From Taxillus chinensis (lineage: Eukaryota > Streptophyta > Magnoliopsida > Santalales > Loranthaceae), in assembly GCA_023512835.1 (NCBI GenBank), contig CM042089.1, positions 48,934,004 to 48,998,003 on the forward strand: 64,000 nucleotides of DNA. The letters are read 5' to 3'. Positions 1-11,105 of this stretch are shown piece by piece. Under the pieces are notes generated by a model. That model was given only the letters and a program-made list of their open reading frames with translations. It had not been told where the DNA came from and searched no databases. The first letter of the stretch is position 1. Every line of letters begins with the position of its first letter. Position numbers and translations under genes: made by a program.

Positions 1-2322
1 TCGGTATATTCCAAGACCGAGAGGGAGCATGTGGAACATCTGGCAACAATGTTGCAAACCTTGAGGGATCAATGGTTGTTTGCTAAGTTTAGCAAATGCG
101 AATTTTGGATGCAGGAGGTCCATTTTCTTTGCCATGTAGTGTCAGCTGAAGGGGTTAGAGTGGACCCAACCAAGATTGAGGTGGTGTCATCATAGGAGAG
201 GCCAACCAATGTCTTCGAGATTCGTAGTTTCCTTGGCTTGGCAGGGTACTATCATCATTTTGTGGAGGGATTCTCCCGTTTGGCGGCTCCTATGACAGCG
301 TTGTCTAGGAAGGGAGTGAAGTTTGAGTGGACTGACAAGTGTCAGCATGCATTTGAGGCTCTCAAAACCCGTTTGAACACTGGACCGGTGTTGAGGTTAC
401 CTAGGGAGGATATCCCATACGAGGTGTATTGTGATGCGTCCAGGGTTAGTTTGGGGTGTGTGCTTATGCAGGAGCACAGTGTTGTAGCTTATGGGTTGAG
501 GCAGTTAAAGCCTCATGAGCAGAATTACCCAACCCATGATCTTGAGTTGGCGGCTGTCATCTCTGCCCTGAAGAGTTGGCAACACTACCTCTTGGGGGAG
601 AAATTTATGGTGTTCTCAGATCACAAGAGCCTTCAATACATCTTTACTCAGAAGGACTTGAATCTGAGGCAGAGGAGATGGGTAGAGTATTTGCAGACCT
701 TCGACTTTACTATTGCATATACCCCAGGCAAGGGCAATGTTGTGGCTGACACGTTGAGTAGGAAAGGGAAGGCTGAGGTGGAAGTGAGAGAGTGGAAGCT
801 GATGGAGCAGTTGGCGATGTTGCAGTTGCAGTCTGTTGTTCGTGATGGTGGGACAGTCCTGAGTCCTATTATTGTGGTGCCTACGTTGTATCAGCGAGTC
901 CAAGAGGGATAATTGGGTGACATTGAGTGTGAGGTTCTCCATGCCCGTATTGAGGCTAGTGAGCTATCTGAAGGCTGGACAAAGGGTCCTGAGCATGAGT
1001 TGACATTTCAGGGGCGGCTCATAGTGGCTTCTTCTCTCCGCAATGAGGTGCTGAGGGAGTTTCATTAGTCTAGAGTTGCAATGCATCTACGGGGTACAAA
1101 GATGTACCATGCGCTTCGGGGCCATTTTTGGTGGCCTGAGATGAAACGTGATGTAGCTGCTTTTGTTTCGAGGTGCCTCACTTGTCAACAAGTGAAAGCT
1201 GAGCATCAGCAGCTGGCGGGCATGTTACAACCGTTACCAATAGCCAAGTGGAAGTGGGACCACATCGCGATGGACTTTGTGGCTGGTCTTCCGCCCACCA
1301 CCGGAAGGAAGGACATGATATGGGTGATTGTGGATCGGCTTACCAAGTCGGCACATTTCCTTGCGGTTCGCGCGCGGGATTCCCTCGGGGCTTTGAGTCA
1401 GCTGTATGTGAACGAGGTCATGAGACTGCATGGGGTACCATCGTCGATTGTGTTTGACAGAGATTCACGGTTTACTTCCTATTTTTAGGCTGACTTGCAG
1501 GAGGCTATGGGGACAAAACTTAACTTGAGTACAGCCTTTCACCCTGAGACTGACGGCTAGACAGAGAGGATGAATCAGACTTTAGAGGACATGTTGAGGG
1601 CCTGTGTGCTAGATTTTGGGGGTTCATGGGCAACTCACCTTCCTTTGGTGGAGTTTGCCTACAACAATAGTTATCAGGCATCCATTGGGATGGCCCCTTT
1701 TGAGGCACTGTATGGAAGGCCATGCCGATCACCTTTGTGTTGGACTAAGGCAGGAGAGGCAGCTCTCTTGGGACCACAGTTGGTTCAAGAGGCTACCGAG
1801 AAGGTTAAGTTGATTCGTCAGCGATTGTTATCAGCTTAGAGTCAACAGAAATCTTATGAGGACCAGCGGTGGCGACCTTTGGAGTTTTCTGTGGGTGACA
1901 ATGTGTTCCTTCGTGTTTCTCCACGTCGTGGTCATTGACGGTTTGGGCAAGGTTCCAAGTTATCTTCGCGATTTATCGGTCCTTCTGAGGTTCTGGCTCG
2001 TGTGGGGCCCGTGGCCTACCGGTTAGCATTGCCACCACGATTAAGTCGGGTGCATAATGTGTTCCACGTGTCCCAGTTGAGGAAGTATCATCTTGACCCA
2101 ACTCATGTGATTGATTAGGGAACGTTGGATATTGAGGATGAAATGTCTGTTGTTGAGGTCCCTACCCGTATACTGGACTGATGGGAAAAGCTTCTGCGTG
2201 GTCGTGCTATTCCTTTGGTTCGCGTGCTGTGGCAGCACCGTGGCATTGAGGAGGAGACATGGGAACGTGAGTCCATGATGCGTGAGCAACATCCAGAGCT
2301 GTTCGAGGACGAACACTCTTGA
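1..2322 (+). pseudogene. pol: T1 pol fragment: RT end, RNase H, integrase, chromodomain
   Basis: One reading frame runs from base 1 to the TGA at 2320. The window opens in the RT thumb, just after where the catalytic Y/F-x-D-D would be. The connection segment (SFLGLAGYY) is at about 225-250. RNase H at about 420-765 has the acidic positions in CDAS, LELAAV and SDHKSL. The integrase zinc finger is at about 1064-1200 (CLTCQQ). The integrase core has D in AMDFVAGLP (near 1270), D in FDRDSRFTS (near 1458) and E in TERMNQ (near 1564). The C-terminus (about 2215-2322, LWQHRGIEEETWERE) is the chromodomain end typical of Tekay. In-frame stops lie at 193, 910, 1066, 1486, 1558, 1837, 1936, 2116 and 2179. 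The frame is never shifted, and every stop can be derived from CAG, CAA, CGA/CGG or TGG by C-to-T or G-to-A change. Confidence 0.92.
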
Positions 2323-2576
2323 GGGTGGGAGGTGGCTGTTGGCCAAGAGACAATTGTATGTTGTACTTCTTAGATCATCCTTTTGAGACAATGAATTGTA
2401 TTTTATATTTGTATTTGAGATGTGTAATTGTGACATGCCGATTTACGTGATATGGTGTTGGCTGTTATGTGATGTGTATACGTTGTGATTCATGTGGTTA
2501 TGCAAATGAGTTGCATGTGTTGTTATTCCTTGTGGTTCTAGTGACATGTGATTTCTTTTCGTGGACGAAAAGTCTT

Positions 2577-2589
2577 AAGGGGAAGAGGA
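2577..2589 (+). promoter_or_regulatory. T1 polypurine tract
   Basis: AAGGGGAAGAGGA lies directly before the LTR TG. It primes plus-strand DNA synthesis in LTR elements. The same tract occurs in T3 (22673-22685) and, reverse-complemented, in T2 (15906-15921). The 250 bp between the pol stop and this site hold no ORF I can support. Confidence 0.85.
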
Positions 2590-2997
2590 TGTAATGACCC
2601 TTGTTTTGGGATGTGAGGAGTTAGTCACAGTTTTGCCTTTTTGGGTGAAAATTGTTGGGTTTTAGGGAGTTTTATTTCTACACACTTTGGCTAAATCACC
2701 TTGTATGTTGATGAGCAAGTAAGAGGCAAAGTTTGAGCCCAATAGGGAGTGCCTGTGAGAATGCCTGTGAGAATGACTTTTCACGTACAGTGATATTTTT
2801 ACATGGGAGCCTTCCTGATGTTGTTCTAAGGCTTGTGGCAAAATTCTAGAACAATTGGAGGTACCCGTGAGAAGGGCCTTTCTCATGTGCAGCCTCCATT
2901 ACCCTTGTTTTGTTGTTCTGATACTCTTTTGCTAAAGGACTATGGTGAAATTATAAGTGTTTTGTCCTGTGTGGTTGCAAAAAGGTTGTAGTCTGTC

Positions 2998-3076
2998 ATC
3001 AAAACTATGTCATTTTGATGCTGGGATTCATTTAATCAAAACTACGTCATTTTGATTTTGATGTATCTATATAAAG
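2998..3076 (+). promoter_or_regulatory. T1 LTR core promoter: two ACGT palindromes and TATA box
   Basis: Two copies of ATCAAAAC-TACGTC-(A/G)TTTTGAT occur at 2998-3019 (one decayed base, ATGTC) and 3035-3056. TATATAAAG follows at 3068-3076. The same pair plus TATA occurs in the T2 and T3 LTRs. ACGT cores are the usual binding sites of plant bZIP factors. That these sites drive element transcription is inference. Confidence 0.7.
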
Positions 3077-3265
3077 AGAAGGAGCCTCTTGGTTTTGGGT
3101 TTAGGGTTTTATTTGTCGGCCACCATGGCCGCCGTCGCAGAGAGTGAGAGAGAGGGATTGAGAAGGGAAGAGGGAGAGTTCCCAATCGCTGCTGCTGGGG
3201 TGACTTGCGTGGAAGAGGGGAGTCGACGTTTAGCATGGAAGCAAGAGCAGGAGGACATTTTCAAG

Positions 3266-3973
3266 GTAGGGGTTCTATTTTCCCTTAGACCTATCCTAGG
3301 GCTCTGGCCTGGTAGTATGCGATGCATGTTTATTCCTAGATATATATATATATATATATATGTAAATCCATATAGGTGTGATCTCTTATATGGATGTTGG
3401 CCTTCAATGGCATCTTGGTGTGATTCTGACATTGGGTGGTTAGTGCATGTTAAATGTTCGATAAAATGCCTGTGTAAATATGCCTGTGTGAATATGCCTA
3501 GTACGTGTTTGATAATATGCCTGTGTGGCTGGATTTGTGAGTGTAAGTGTGTGCATGCTAAGTGTTTGTTTTTATGCCCGAGTGACCAAGGTGTATGTTG
3601 TGTACTTGACTGCATGGTTGTTCGCCCGAGAGGCTGTGGAAAACGCTTGCCTGAAGAGGCGGTTAAATCACTTGCCTGAAGAGGCTGTTAAATCACTTGC
3701 CTGAAGAGGCAGTTAAATCATTTGCCTAAGAGGCGGTTAAATCGTTGGCTTGAAGAGGCGGTTAAATCACTTGCTTGGTTGTGGAGCCTATGTGGCTGGG
3801 GCTGAGGTTGCGCCCGTTTGTGTGGTGTGTTTCCATGCTGTTTGTTCCTGCCACGTCGTTGCACTAGTACGTGTTCTCATGTAGTGTTTAGGTGCATGAG
3901 ATGGGTTGGGGAGACTTGATCCCTACTGAGCTGTGGTTGTTCACCCCTCCTACTGTGTTTGTTTTCTTTACAG
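3266..3973 (+). other. Predicted intron inside T1 LTR leader
   Basis: Donor-like AAG/GTAGGGG at 3266 and acceptor-like TTTCTTTACAG/GG ending at 3973 bound 708 bp. Equivalent borders occur in the T3 LTR (23376-24076) and reverse-complemented in the T2 LTR (15044 down to 14203). The borders are conserved while the sequence between them varies in length and repeat content. Splicing itself cannot be shown from sequence. Confidence 0.45.
3646..3775 (+). repeat. Minisatellite in T1 LTR
   Basis: Five degenerate head-to-tail units of about 24-26 bp with core TTGCCTGAAGAGGCGGTTAA. The unit differs from the unit at the equivalent place in the T2 and T3 LTRs, so the array has turned over since these LTRs diverged. 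Confidence 0.8.
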
Positions 3974-4287
3974 GGACCTATAGGCGTTAGGTGGGAAGAC
4001 CAAGGTGGAAGACTTTCTGCCTTGTGGCTTTGCTCCTTTTGTTATTTAAGTGTTTTGTCAAATGTTATGTTGAGAGACTATTGTAACTCAAAATGGAGAT
4101 GATGTAATGGATTTTGGAATTTAATAAAGATAAGTGGTTTGCCTTTCGGTTATTTATTGTGGATTATTATGAATGTGTTTGTTGTCCTGCTTGGATGTCG
4201 GATTCTGTACATCTACCCCTTGCCCACCGGGTGGGTAAAGGGGAGTCACGAACCGGTTTCCTCGGGTTGGAAATCCGGGGCGTGACA

Positions 4288-4772
4288 TGACCAATCTTGT
4301 AACACATCTAATTGGCTTAAGACACTATCTTTGCAAATTCCAATTCACATGGACCAAATGATTTTGGGATAGAGTTTAAATCTTCTTTACATGGACCAAA
4401 TGGAAGAAGAAAGATGTGAGCCTATGAAACTGAAATAAATTATAGCATGCATGATTTAGGAGAGCGAGTGTATAATGGAGGGTGGTGAAATCAAACCCCT
4501 GGAAATGCATTCTCTGTTCACAACCAGAAAAATAATTTGTCAGATCGTTCATCACCAACTTGTTTTGAGTTATTTTATTCAATTAGAATCTATTAGATCG
4601 ATCTTAAAGACATCATTTGAAATTCTAGATAATCAAGGAAAAGACAAGTTTTAATGTTTGCTTACTTAAATTGATGCATAAGATCTTCGTGGGACGATAA
4701 TCTAGGGTTTAAGAATCTCATTCTTTTATTACTTGACTGTGCACTTGCAATACACTGCCTTCTGGCGTGTCA
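4288..4772 (+). repeat. Athila 5' LTR, 3' remnant
   Basis: The 485 bp between the T1 LTR and the Athila primer site end in GGCGTGTCA at 4772, a standard LTR CA terminus six bases before the primer site. The 5' part of the LTR is missing or displaced by T1. No ORF is supported here. I could not align it to the 3' remnant at 13560-13905, probably because the two remnants cover different parts of the LTR. Confidence 0.6.
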
Positions 4773-4778
4773 AGTTTT

Positions 4779-4796
4779 TGGCGCCATTGCCGGGGA
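4779..4796 (+). promoter_or_regulatory. Athila primer-binding site
   Basis: TGGCGCCATTGCCGGGGA lies just after the LTR. The TGGCGCC-(G/A)-TTGCCGGGG form is the characteristic minus-strand primer site of the Athila lineage (Asp-type tRNA). Confidence 0.8.
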
Positions 4797-5001
4797 TCTA
4801 GTGTGCTTTTCATTTAGAATGCAACATTGTTAATCTCTGAATCTTCATTAATTTAGAGCTTACTATTTCATATTCTTTGCATGAGTATTTGTGTTGTGCA
4901 TTTGGTTACTTGGCTTGGGGTTGAGTGAGATGTTTTTCATTTTGTGCGGGTTTATGTGTTTTTCTTTTTGATTGTTGTGATTGCAGATAGTGATAAAGTG
5001 T

Positions 5002-6524
5002 ATGACCCGTTCAGGATCTGACAAATTATTACCATTTGATCCTGAACCAGAGCAAACACTATTAGCACGAAAACGATTTTTAGTTGTTGCTGAGGATAAG
5101 AAGAGTGTTGGATCGTCTGCTCAAACTGTAACAAGCATTAAAGCAAAAACAACACAAGAACAAAGCAGTAATGATATGGTAGACAGTAACAGACCGCCAC
5201 CATTGGTAGTTCAGCCAGCAGCCCAAATATTACAGCAGGCTGCTGTACGACAAACGCCACGAACATTAAGAGATTTCATGCGCCCTATGATGGCAGATCA
5301 ATATTCTGGCATCCAGTGCCCGCGCATTCAGGCAAATAATTTTGAGTTGAAGCCAGCCCTGATTAGTATGGTTGGGCATAGCTCATTCAGCGGTACTGCT
5401 GCTGAAGACCCGTATAATCATCTCTTTACGTTCCTAGAGATGTGTGATACAGTCAAGATGAATGGCGTCTCGGATGACGCCATTAGACTGAAATTATTTC
5501 CCTTTTCTTTACGAGATCGAGCTAAGAGTTGGCTACAGTCTTTGCCTCCAGGAACTATTTCTACTTGGCAGGATATGGTTGAGTATTTGTTTGCCAAATG
5601 TTTCCCACCAGTTAAGATTGCTTATCTTAAGAATCAGGTGAACCAATTTAAGCAGTCTGATTTGGAATCCTTATATGAAGCTTGGGAGCGGTTTAAGGAT
5701 TTGGTCAGACGAATTCCAACGACAGAAGGATCGCCAGACTATAACCATGTACATGCATTTTACATGGGACTGATTAGTCAAACACGCATGATGTTAGATG
5801 CTACAGCTAGAGGTACATTTATGCTGAAGAGCCCAGATGAAGAAGTGCAGATGCTGGAAAATATGGCTCAGAATAATTATTCTTGGCCGTCGGACATGAG
5901 TCCACTTGTAAAAGTAGCAAAAGTGTAGTCCTTTGATGCTTTTTCTGATGGCAATGCCAAACTAGATAAACTAACTAGTCAGATGGCAGCCTTAGCAATG
6001 CATGTTGTAGTCCCTGACCAAAGTAGTACTAGTGAACTTGCTGGACCAAGTGATTCAGTTGATGAGCAAGTTCATTATCTGGGAATTGGGGATTCTATCA
6101 AGCTGCAAATCAATTTTCGAATCAGTTTTAATCCTCTTATCAAAATCAGGGACAGCAGCAACAACAACAACCAGTACCTAAGTGTTATTATCCCAACAAC
6201 AGATTCCATGAAAATTTCTCATGGGCTAAGCAGAAAAATGTGTTGAATCCACAGCCTATCAATCAAACTCCCCCAGGATTTGCACAATCTAGCCAGCCTA
6301 AGGAAAAGGATGATGACTTAAAAGGTATTCTAGCGGCGTTCATTAAAAGCTCAGATTCTAGATTTCAGAAGAATGAAGCTGTGTTAGGGGGACTCATTGA
6401 TACAGTAAGGGACATGGGCACTGCTCTTAAAGGAGTGCAGCAGCAGATGGGACAAGTTGTTGATACTGTTAATGCTTTGCAGAAGGGTTCATTCCCTAGC
6501 AATACTGAGGTAAATCCTAAGTAA
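5002..6524 (+). pseudogene. gag: Athila gag
   Basis: Capsid/nucleocapsid precursor. I start at the ATG at 5002 (MTRSGSDK). The open frame to the TAG at 5926 holds the retrotransposon gag core, including HLFTFLEMCD near 5420, FPFSLRDRAKSWL near 5500 and YEAWERFKDLVRR near 5675. The same frame resumes after the stop. A shift near 6100-6240 then moves coding to another frame for the C-terminal part, which is Q-rich, contains NPPGF-like and coiled-coil-like segments, and ends in LPSNTEVNPK at 6524, a hallmark of Athila gag. No CCHC zinc knuckle was seen, as is usual for Athila. At least one nonsense mutation and one frameshift make it inactive. Confidence 0.85.
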
Positions 6525-6821
6525 CATTGCAAAGCTATAATGCTTTGAAGTGTTAAAGAGCTGATTAGGACTGCTGAGGTTGAACAGACCCCTGACCTTG
6601 CTGCACAAGAAGGGAAAGAGGAAGAAGCAGGGCCTAGTGGGAAGGATCAGTCAGCCTACTGTCCCGGTGTAAAATTTACTGGGAGCTCTGTACCAATTTC
6701 TGCACCTATTCCATATCCTCAGTAGTTGTAGAAAAGGAAAAATGATGAAAAATACTCCAAGTTTGTGGAGCATTTTAAGAGACTGGAAATCAACATTCCG
6801 TTGATTGAGGCTTTGGAATAG
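6525..6821 (+). pseudogene. Athila gag-protease linker
   Basis: This stretch translates in pieces into a linker rich in E, K and P, with the Athila-like text KFVEHFKRLEINIP at about 6760-6800 shortly before the protease. Several stops interrupt it (for example at 6820). No separate gene is supported. Confidence 0.5.
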
Positions 6822-7535
6822 ATGCCTAGGTATTTGAAGTATTTAAAAGATATGGTTGCAACAAGAAGACGGCATGAAGATCATGAGTTAGTGGCACTTA
6901 CCCATCAGTGTAGCGCAGTATTACAGCAGAAACTGCCACAAAAATTTTCAGATCCCGGGAGTTTTACTGTACCTTGTATAATAGGAGGTTCTAAGTTTGA
7001 GAGAGCTCTTTGTAATCTGGGATCCAGTATTAATCTCATGCCTTTAGAAATCTATCAGAGATTGGGCTTACAAGGTATGGAGCCCACTTCAATATCTTTA
7101 CAGCTAGCTGACAGATAAGCCAGAGTTCCAGAGGGAATTTTAGAGGATGTACTTGTTAAGGTGGACAAATTTATTTTTCTGGTTGATTTTGTAGTGCTGA
7201 ATATGGAAGAGGACCGAGGAATACAGCTCATCCATGGCTGTCCATTTTTGAGGACAGGACGTGCTTTGATAGACGTTCAGCATGGAGCTCTTACTCTTCA
7301 CATGGATGAAGAGGCAGTTGTGTTCCATATGGCTCAAGCCATTAAATACCCACAGGACGATGCAGCGAGTTGTTATTGGCTAGATTCAGTAGCCAACTGT
7401 ATTGATGAATTTTTCTCAGAAGACATAATAACAGGGGATATGGATCAACAACTCAGCTACTGTGATTTAACGGGAGACAATTACTGCGAGGAACCACTAC
7501 AAGGAGAAGTGACTGAACTATCCATTTCTGAGTAG
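6822..7535 (+). pseudogene. pol: Athila aspartic protease region
   Basis: Retropepsin-type protease that would cleave the Gag-Pol polyprotein. The N-terminal Athila motif MPRYLKYLKDM starts at 6822. The active-site loop reads C-N-L-G-S-S-I-N-L-M-P-L at about 7011-7046. The family consensus has D where this copy has N (codon AAT at 7014-7016), a G-to-A change that removes the catalytic Asp. A stop at about 7116 breaks the frame, which continues through the flap and C-terminal half (IHGCPFLRTGRALIDV near 7230-7275) to the TAG at 7533. Confidence 0.82.
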
Positions 7536-7559
7536 ATTCCTGAACTACCCCATCCAGAA

Positions 7560-9060
7560 TTGAAGCAAATGCCAGAACATTTAAGATATGAATTCTTAGA
7601 TGATACCAGTGCTTACCCTTTTATTGTAGCTGCAGGGCTTTCTGAATTAGAGAAGCGTAGGTTATTAAAAGTTCTTGGGGCTCATAAAGGGGCATTGGGT
7701 TGGACTTTGGATGATATTAAGGGAATAAGTCCAACAGTGTGTACGCATAAAATATTAATGGAAAAGAATTTTCGGCCATCTGTAGAGCACCAGTGAAGAC
7801 TAAATCCAACAATGAAGGAAGTGGTTCGTAAAGAAGTACTTAAATGGTTGGATGTTGACATCATCTACGCAATTTCAGACAGCCAGTGTGTCAGCCCTGT
7901 TCAAGTTGTTCCTAAGAAAGGGGGAATGATGGTGGTGAAAAATGAAGATAATGAACTGATTCCTTCTAGGACAATTACTGGCTGGAGGGTTTATATTGAT
8001 TATAGAAAATTAAATACAGCCACAAGGAAGGATCATTTTCCCTTACCTTTCATTGATCAGATGTTGGATTGCCTAGCTGGTTTTTCCCATTACTATTTCC
8101 TAGATGGTTACACGGGTTATAATCAGATAGCCATTGCTCCAGATGATCAGGAGAAGACGACTTTCATGTGTCCATTCGGCACGTACGCTTTCAAGAGGAT
8201 GCCCTTTGGGCTTTGTAATGCACCAGCAACGTTTTAGCGGTGCATGATGGCTATCTTCCATGGACTAGTGAAAGAAATTATGGAGGTATTCATGGATGAC
8301 TTTTCTGTTTATGGGTCATCTTTTGATAACTGTTTAGCCAATTTAATCATTGTTTTGAAACGGTTTGAAGAAAAGCACTTAGTCATTAATTGGGAGAAGT
8401 GTCATTTTATGGTCCAAGAGGGTATTGTATTGGGCTAAGATTTCAATTATTGAAAAATTGCCTCCCCCAACCAATGTGAAAGGAGTTAGAAGTTTTTTAG
8501 GACATGCTGGTTTTTACCGAAGGTTTATAAAAAAAAATTCTCAAATTGCTAAACCTTTGAGTACTCTGTTGGAAAAGGATATTCCTTTTCAATTTACTGA
8601 TAATTGCATGTCAGCATTTACACTTCTGAGAGAAAAGCTCACTTCTGCTCCAGTAATTGCTACTCCAGACTGGGCGTTGCCATTCGAATTAATGTGTGAT
8701 GCCAGTGATTATGCTATTGGAGCTGTGTTAGGTCAATAGAAAGATAAGGTGTTCAGGGTCATCTACTATGCTAGCAAGACTCTAATAGAGGCTCAGTAGA
8801 ATTATACCACCATAGAAAAAGAACTGTTAGCTGTGGTGTTTGCTTGTGAAAAATTTAGACCTTATCTGTTGGGGTCTAAAGTGATTGTTTATACGGATCA
8901 TGCTGCCATTAAGTATCTATTTGGGAAAAAGGGTGCAAAGCCACGCTTAATTCGTTGGGTCTTGCTCTTACAGGAATTTGATTTGGAAATCAAGGACATG
9001 AAAGGTTCAGCTAATGGAGTTGCTAATCACCTTTCGAGTTTGGATTTAGGAGCAAAGGAC
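7560..9060 (+). pseudogene. pol: Athila reverse transcriptase and RNase H
   Basis: RT N-terminal region at 7560-7796. The fingers/palm at 7812-8237 include VYIDYRKLN near 7990, YNQIAIAPDDQEKT near 8130 and MPFGLCNAPATF near 8200. The catalytic F-M-D-D-F-S-V-Y is at about 8291-8314 and looks intact. The connection segment GHAGFYRRFIK is near 8500. RNase H follows with CDAS near 8698, an [15 protein letters not shown] segment at 8811-8855, [10 protein letters not shown] near 8890, and the C-terminal ANHLS near 9025. Stops lie at about 7794, 8236, 8737 and 8799, and there is a frameshift near 8435. The stop at 8236 fits a CAG-to-TAG change. Not functional. Confidence 0.88.
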
Positions 9061-10340
9061 AATAAAGAGACTGAGATTCGAGCTACATTTCCTGATGAGC
9101 AGTTATTTGCTTGTGATGTAGCTTTACCATGGTTTGCTGATATTGTGAATTATCATGTTTGTCAGATTATTCCTGCTGAATTCACTTTTCAGCAAAAGAA
9201 GAGGCTGCTTCACAATGTGAAGCGTTATATATGGGATAATCCCTTTCTTTATAGGAGGTGTGTGGATCAGATGATCCGATGTTGTATACCGGAGGACCAG
9301 GTGCAAGGTATCTTATACCATTGTCATGCTTCATACTATGCAGGCCATTTTAGAGTTTAGAGTACTGTTTCCAAAATTTTACAGAGTGGTTTCTTTTGGC
9401 CGATGATGTTTAAAGATACATACACGTTCATCAAATCTTGTGACAGATATCAACGTATGGGAGGTATTACAAGATGACAGGAGTTGCCTCAGACAGGGGT
9501 CTTAGCTGTTGAATTATTCGATCTCTGGGGTATTGATTTCATGGGCCCATTTCCTCCATCTTTTGGGTTCTCTTGCATTTTAGTTGCAGTGGACTATCTG
9601 TGGCAACTAGGACCAATGAGACTCGGGAGGTTACTAAATTCTTGCGCTGAAACATTTTTACACGATTTGGTATACCCCATGCAATTATAAGTGATGGGGG
9701 ATCTCATTTTTGCAATAAGTTGTTTGACAACTTATTAAAGAAATATGGTGTGGAGCACAGGAAGTCTTTGCCTTATCATCCACAAGCTAATGGCCAAGTT
9801 AAAGTTTCGAACAGAGAAATGAAACAGATATTGGAGAAGACAGTTGGAGCAAGTAGAAAGGACTGGTCTATGAAATTAGATGATGCCTTATGGGCTTATC
9901 GTACATCTTACAAGACACCAATAGGAATGTCTCCATACCGATTAGTGTTTGGAAAAGCCTGTCATTTACCTGTTAAGCTAGAGCATCGAGCTTATTGGGC
10001 AATCAAGAAGCTCAATTTGGACCTACAATTAGTTGGGAATCAGAGGTTCTTACAACTAAATGAGTTGGATGAGTTTAGACTGGAAGCTTATGAGAACTCT
10101 AAGCTTTATAAAGAGAAAATCAAGCTTTGGCATGACAGGAGGATTAATCCTTATACATTTCAGCCTGGTCAGCAGGTTTTGCTTTTCAATTCTAGGTTGA
10201 AATTGTTTCTAGGAAAGCTTCGATCAAAGTAGTTGGGACCTTATATAGTTCAACAAGTATTCCCATATGGTAATGTTGAGATCAAGTCACAAGCTGGAGA
10301 TATTTTTAAAGTGAATGGTCAGAGGCTCAAACATTATTAC
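9061..10340 (+). pseudogene. pol: Athila integrase
   Basis: Integrase inserts the cDNA into the genome. The N-terminal region (9061-9360) and a zinc-finger part near 9300-9480 are followed by the core. The first Asp is in [12 protein letters not shown] (near 9535) and the second Asp is around the ISDGGSHF region (9690-9715), after a frameshift. The third acidic position is in [10 protein letters not shown], where the consensus Glu is Lys (AAA at 9801-9803). That is a single G-to-A change that removes the D,D,E triad. The C-terminal part ([15 protein letters not shown], then [14 protein letters not shown]) is typical of Athila. The frame is cut by stops near 9358, 9690 and 10230 and then runs to about 10340 (GQRLKHYY). 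Confidence 0.85.
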
Positions 10341-10479
10341 GTAGAAGATGAATGCAGGACGATTGATAACATTTCTCTTACCAGTTAAGAATGGTGAGGG
10401 TCTAGCTAATGACGATAAAGAAGCGCTTGATGGGAGGCATCCCATATATTCTTCATATCCGTTTGTTTTTGTTGTTCCT

Positions 10480-10481
<2 letters not shown>

Positions 10482-10521
<40 letters not shown>
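10482..10521 (+). repeat. (TA)n microsatellite
   Basis: About 20 TA units in the spacer between Athila pol and the post-pol ORF. Confidence 0.95.
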
Positions 10522-10522
<1 letters not shown>

Positions 10523-10538
10523 CTAAATAAATATTTAC

Positions 10539-10990
10539 ACGTAGCAATGGCATGTGGCGATGGTCGCCTCGTGCAGTCGCCACGTGCACTTTTTGTTGTT
10601 CTTTTCATATAAATAAAAAAATCCTGCACGTAGTGATAGCACGTGGCGATGGTTGCCACGTGTAGTCGCCACATGCAGACTGATCAGTATTTGCCTAAAT
10701 TCAGCGGTCTTGTCTATTTATTTGCACGTGGCGACGTTTTGCTCATGGCAATGGTTGCCACGTGCTATCGATACGGGCGTTTGTCATATGTATCAGATTA
10801 GGCGGGAAGTTACAGTTTTTGAAATTCCGAAGAGCGGGAACCTTCACGTGTGCGTTTTGGGAAAGCACGATGGTCGCCACGTGCACAGCAATCGGTGGTC
10901 CAGATTTCTCAAGAACTACAATTTTATCACATGGCAGCTATATTTTGACCTAATTATGCCATGTGCCGCAACTTTTGGAGTGCTATATAA
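10539..10990 (+). promoter_or_regulatory. Athila internal promoter candidate: G-box palindromes and TATA
   Basis: The spacer holds repeated CACGTGGC/GCCACGTG elements. One perfect inverted repeat (arms CACGTGGC and GCCACGTG, 7-nt loop) is at 10640-10662. Partial or single copies lie near 10545, 10575, 10724, 10757, 10848 and 10875. An 87-bp tandem duplication starts at 10539 and 10626. CACGTGGC is the plant G-box/ABRE core. TATATAA at 10984-10990 follows, 116 bp before the ATG of the next ORF. The layout suggests a separate transcript for the post-pol ORF (inference). Confidence 0.55.
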
Positions 10991-11105
10991 GGCATTTTAG
11001 GGCGTCATTTATGTAAGGATTAAAAAGTTGGTTATCTAGTTTCTTCTTTTATCTCTGGCACACAGTAAGCTCTCCGGCCAATTTTTTTCTTCTACTGGTG
11101 TTTTC

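Larger units (their letters stand above)
1..4287 (+). mobile_element. T1: 3' half of a Tekay-like Ty3/gypsy chromovirus
   Basis: This is the 3' part of a Gypsy LTR retrotransposon whose 5' end lies before the window. In order it holds the RT C-terminus, RNase H, integrase with HHCC finger and D,D,E core, a chromodomain tail, a polypurine tract, and a 3' LTR that starts TG and ends CA. The order RT-RNase H-IN-chromodomain and the LTR end signature (GGGGCGTGACA, followed in sister copy T3 by a Met-type primer site) fit the Tekay/Del chromovirus lineage. Chromodomains of this lineage are thought to steer integration to heterochromatin. The copy is dead. It abuts a partial Athila LTR at 4288, so it probably inserted there, but the 5' flank needed to test a target duplication is outside the window. 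Confidence 0.9.
2590..4287 (+). repeat. T1 3' LTR (1698 bp)
   Basis: The LTR runs from TGTAATGACCC to GGGCGTGACA. It shares its ends and internal landmarks with the LTRs at 13906-15905 (reverse) and 22686-24378. From 5' to 3' it contains a pair of ACGT-core palindromes, a TATA box, a GA-rich leader, a splice-donor-like AAG/GTAGGGG at 3266, a (TA)n tract near 3341-3362, a 24-26 bp minisatellite at 3646-3775, and an acceptor-like pyrimidine tract and CAG ending at 3973. A 196-codon ORF at 3089-3679 crosses these landmarks and is not conserved in the other LTRs, so I do not call it a gene. Confidence 0.9.

Noticed and set aside
3089..3679. 196-codon ORF with a good start context in the T1 LTR
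   Set aside because: The start ATG is absent from the T2 and T3 LTRs, and the ORF crosses the predicted intron donor and a (TA)n tract. Likely chance.
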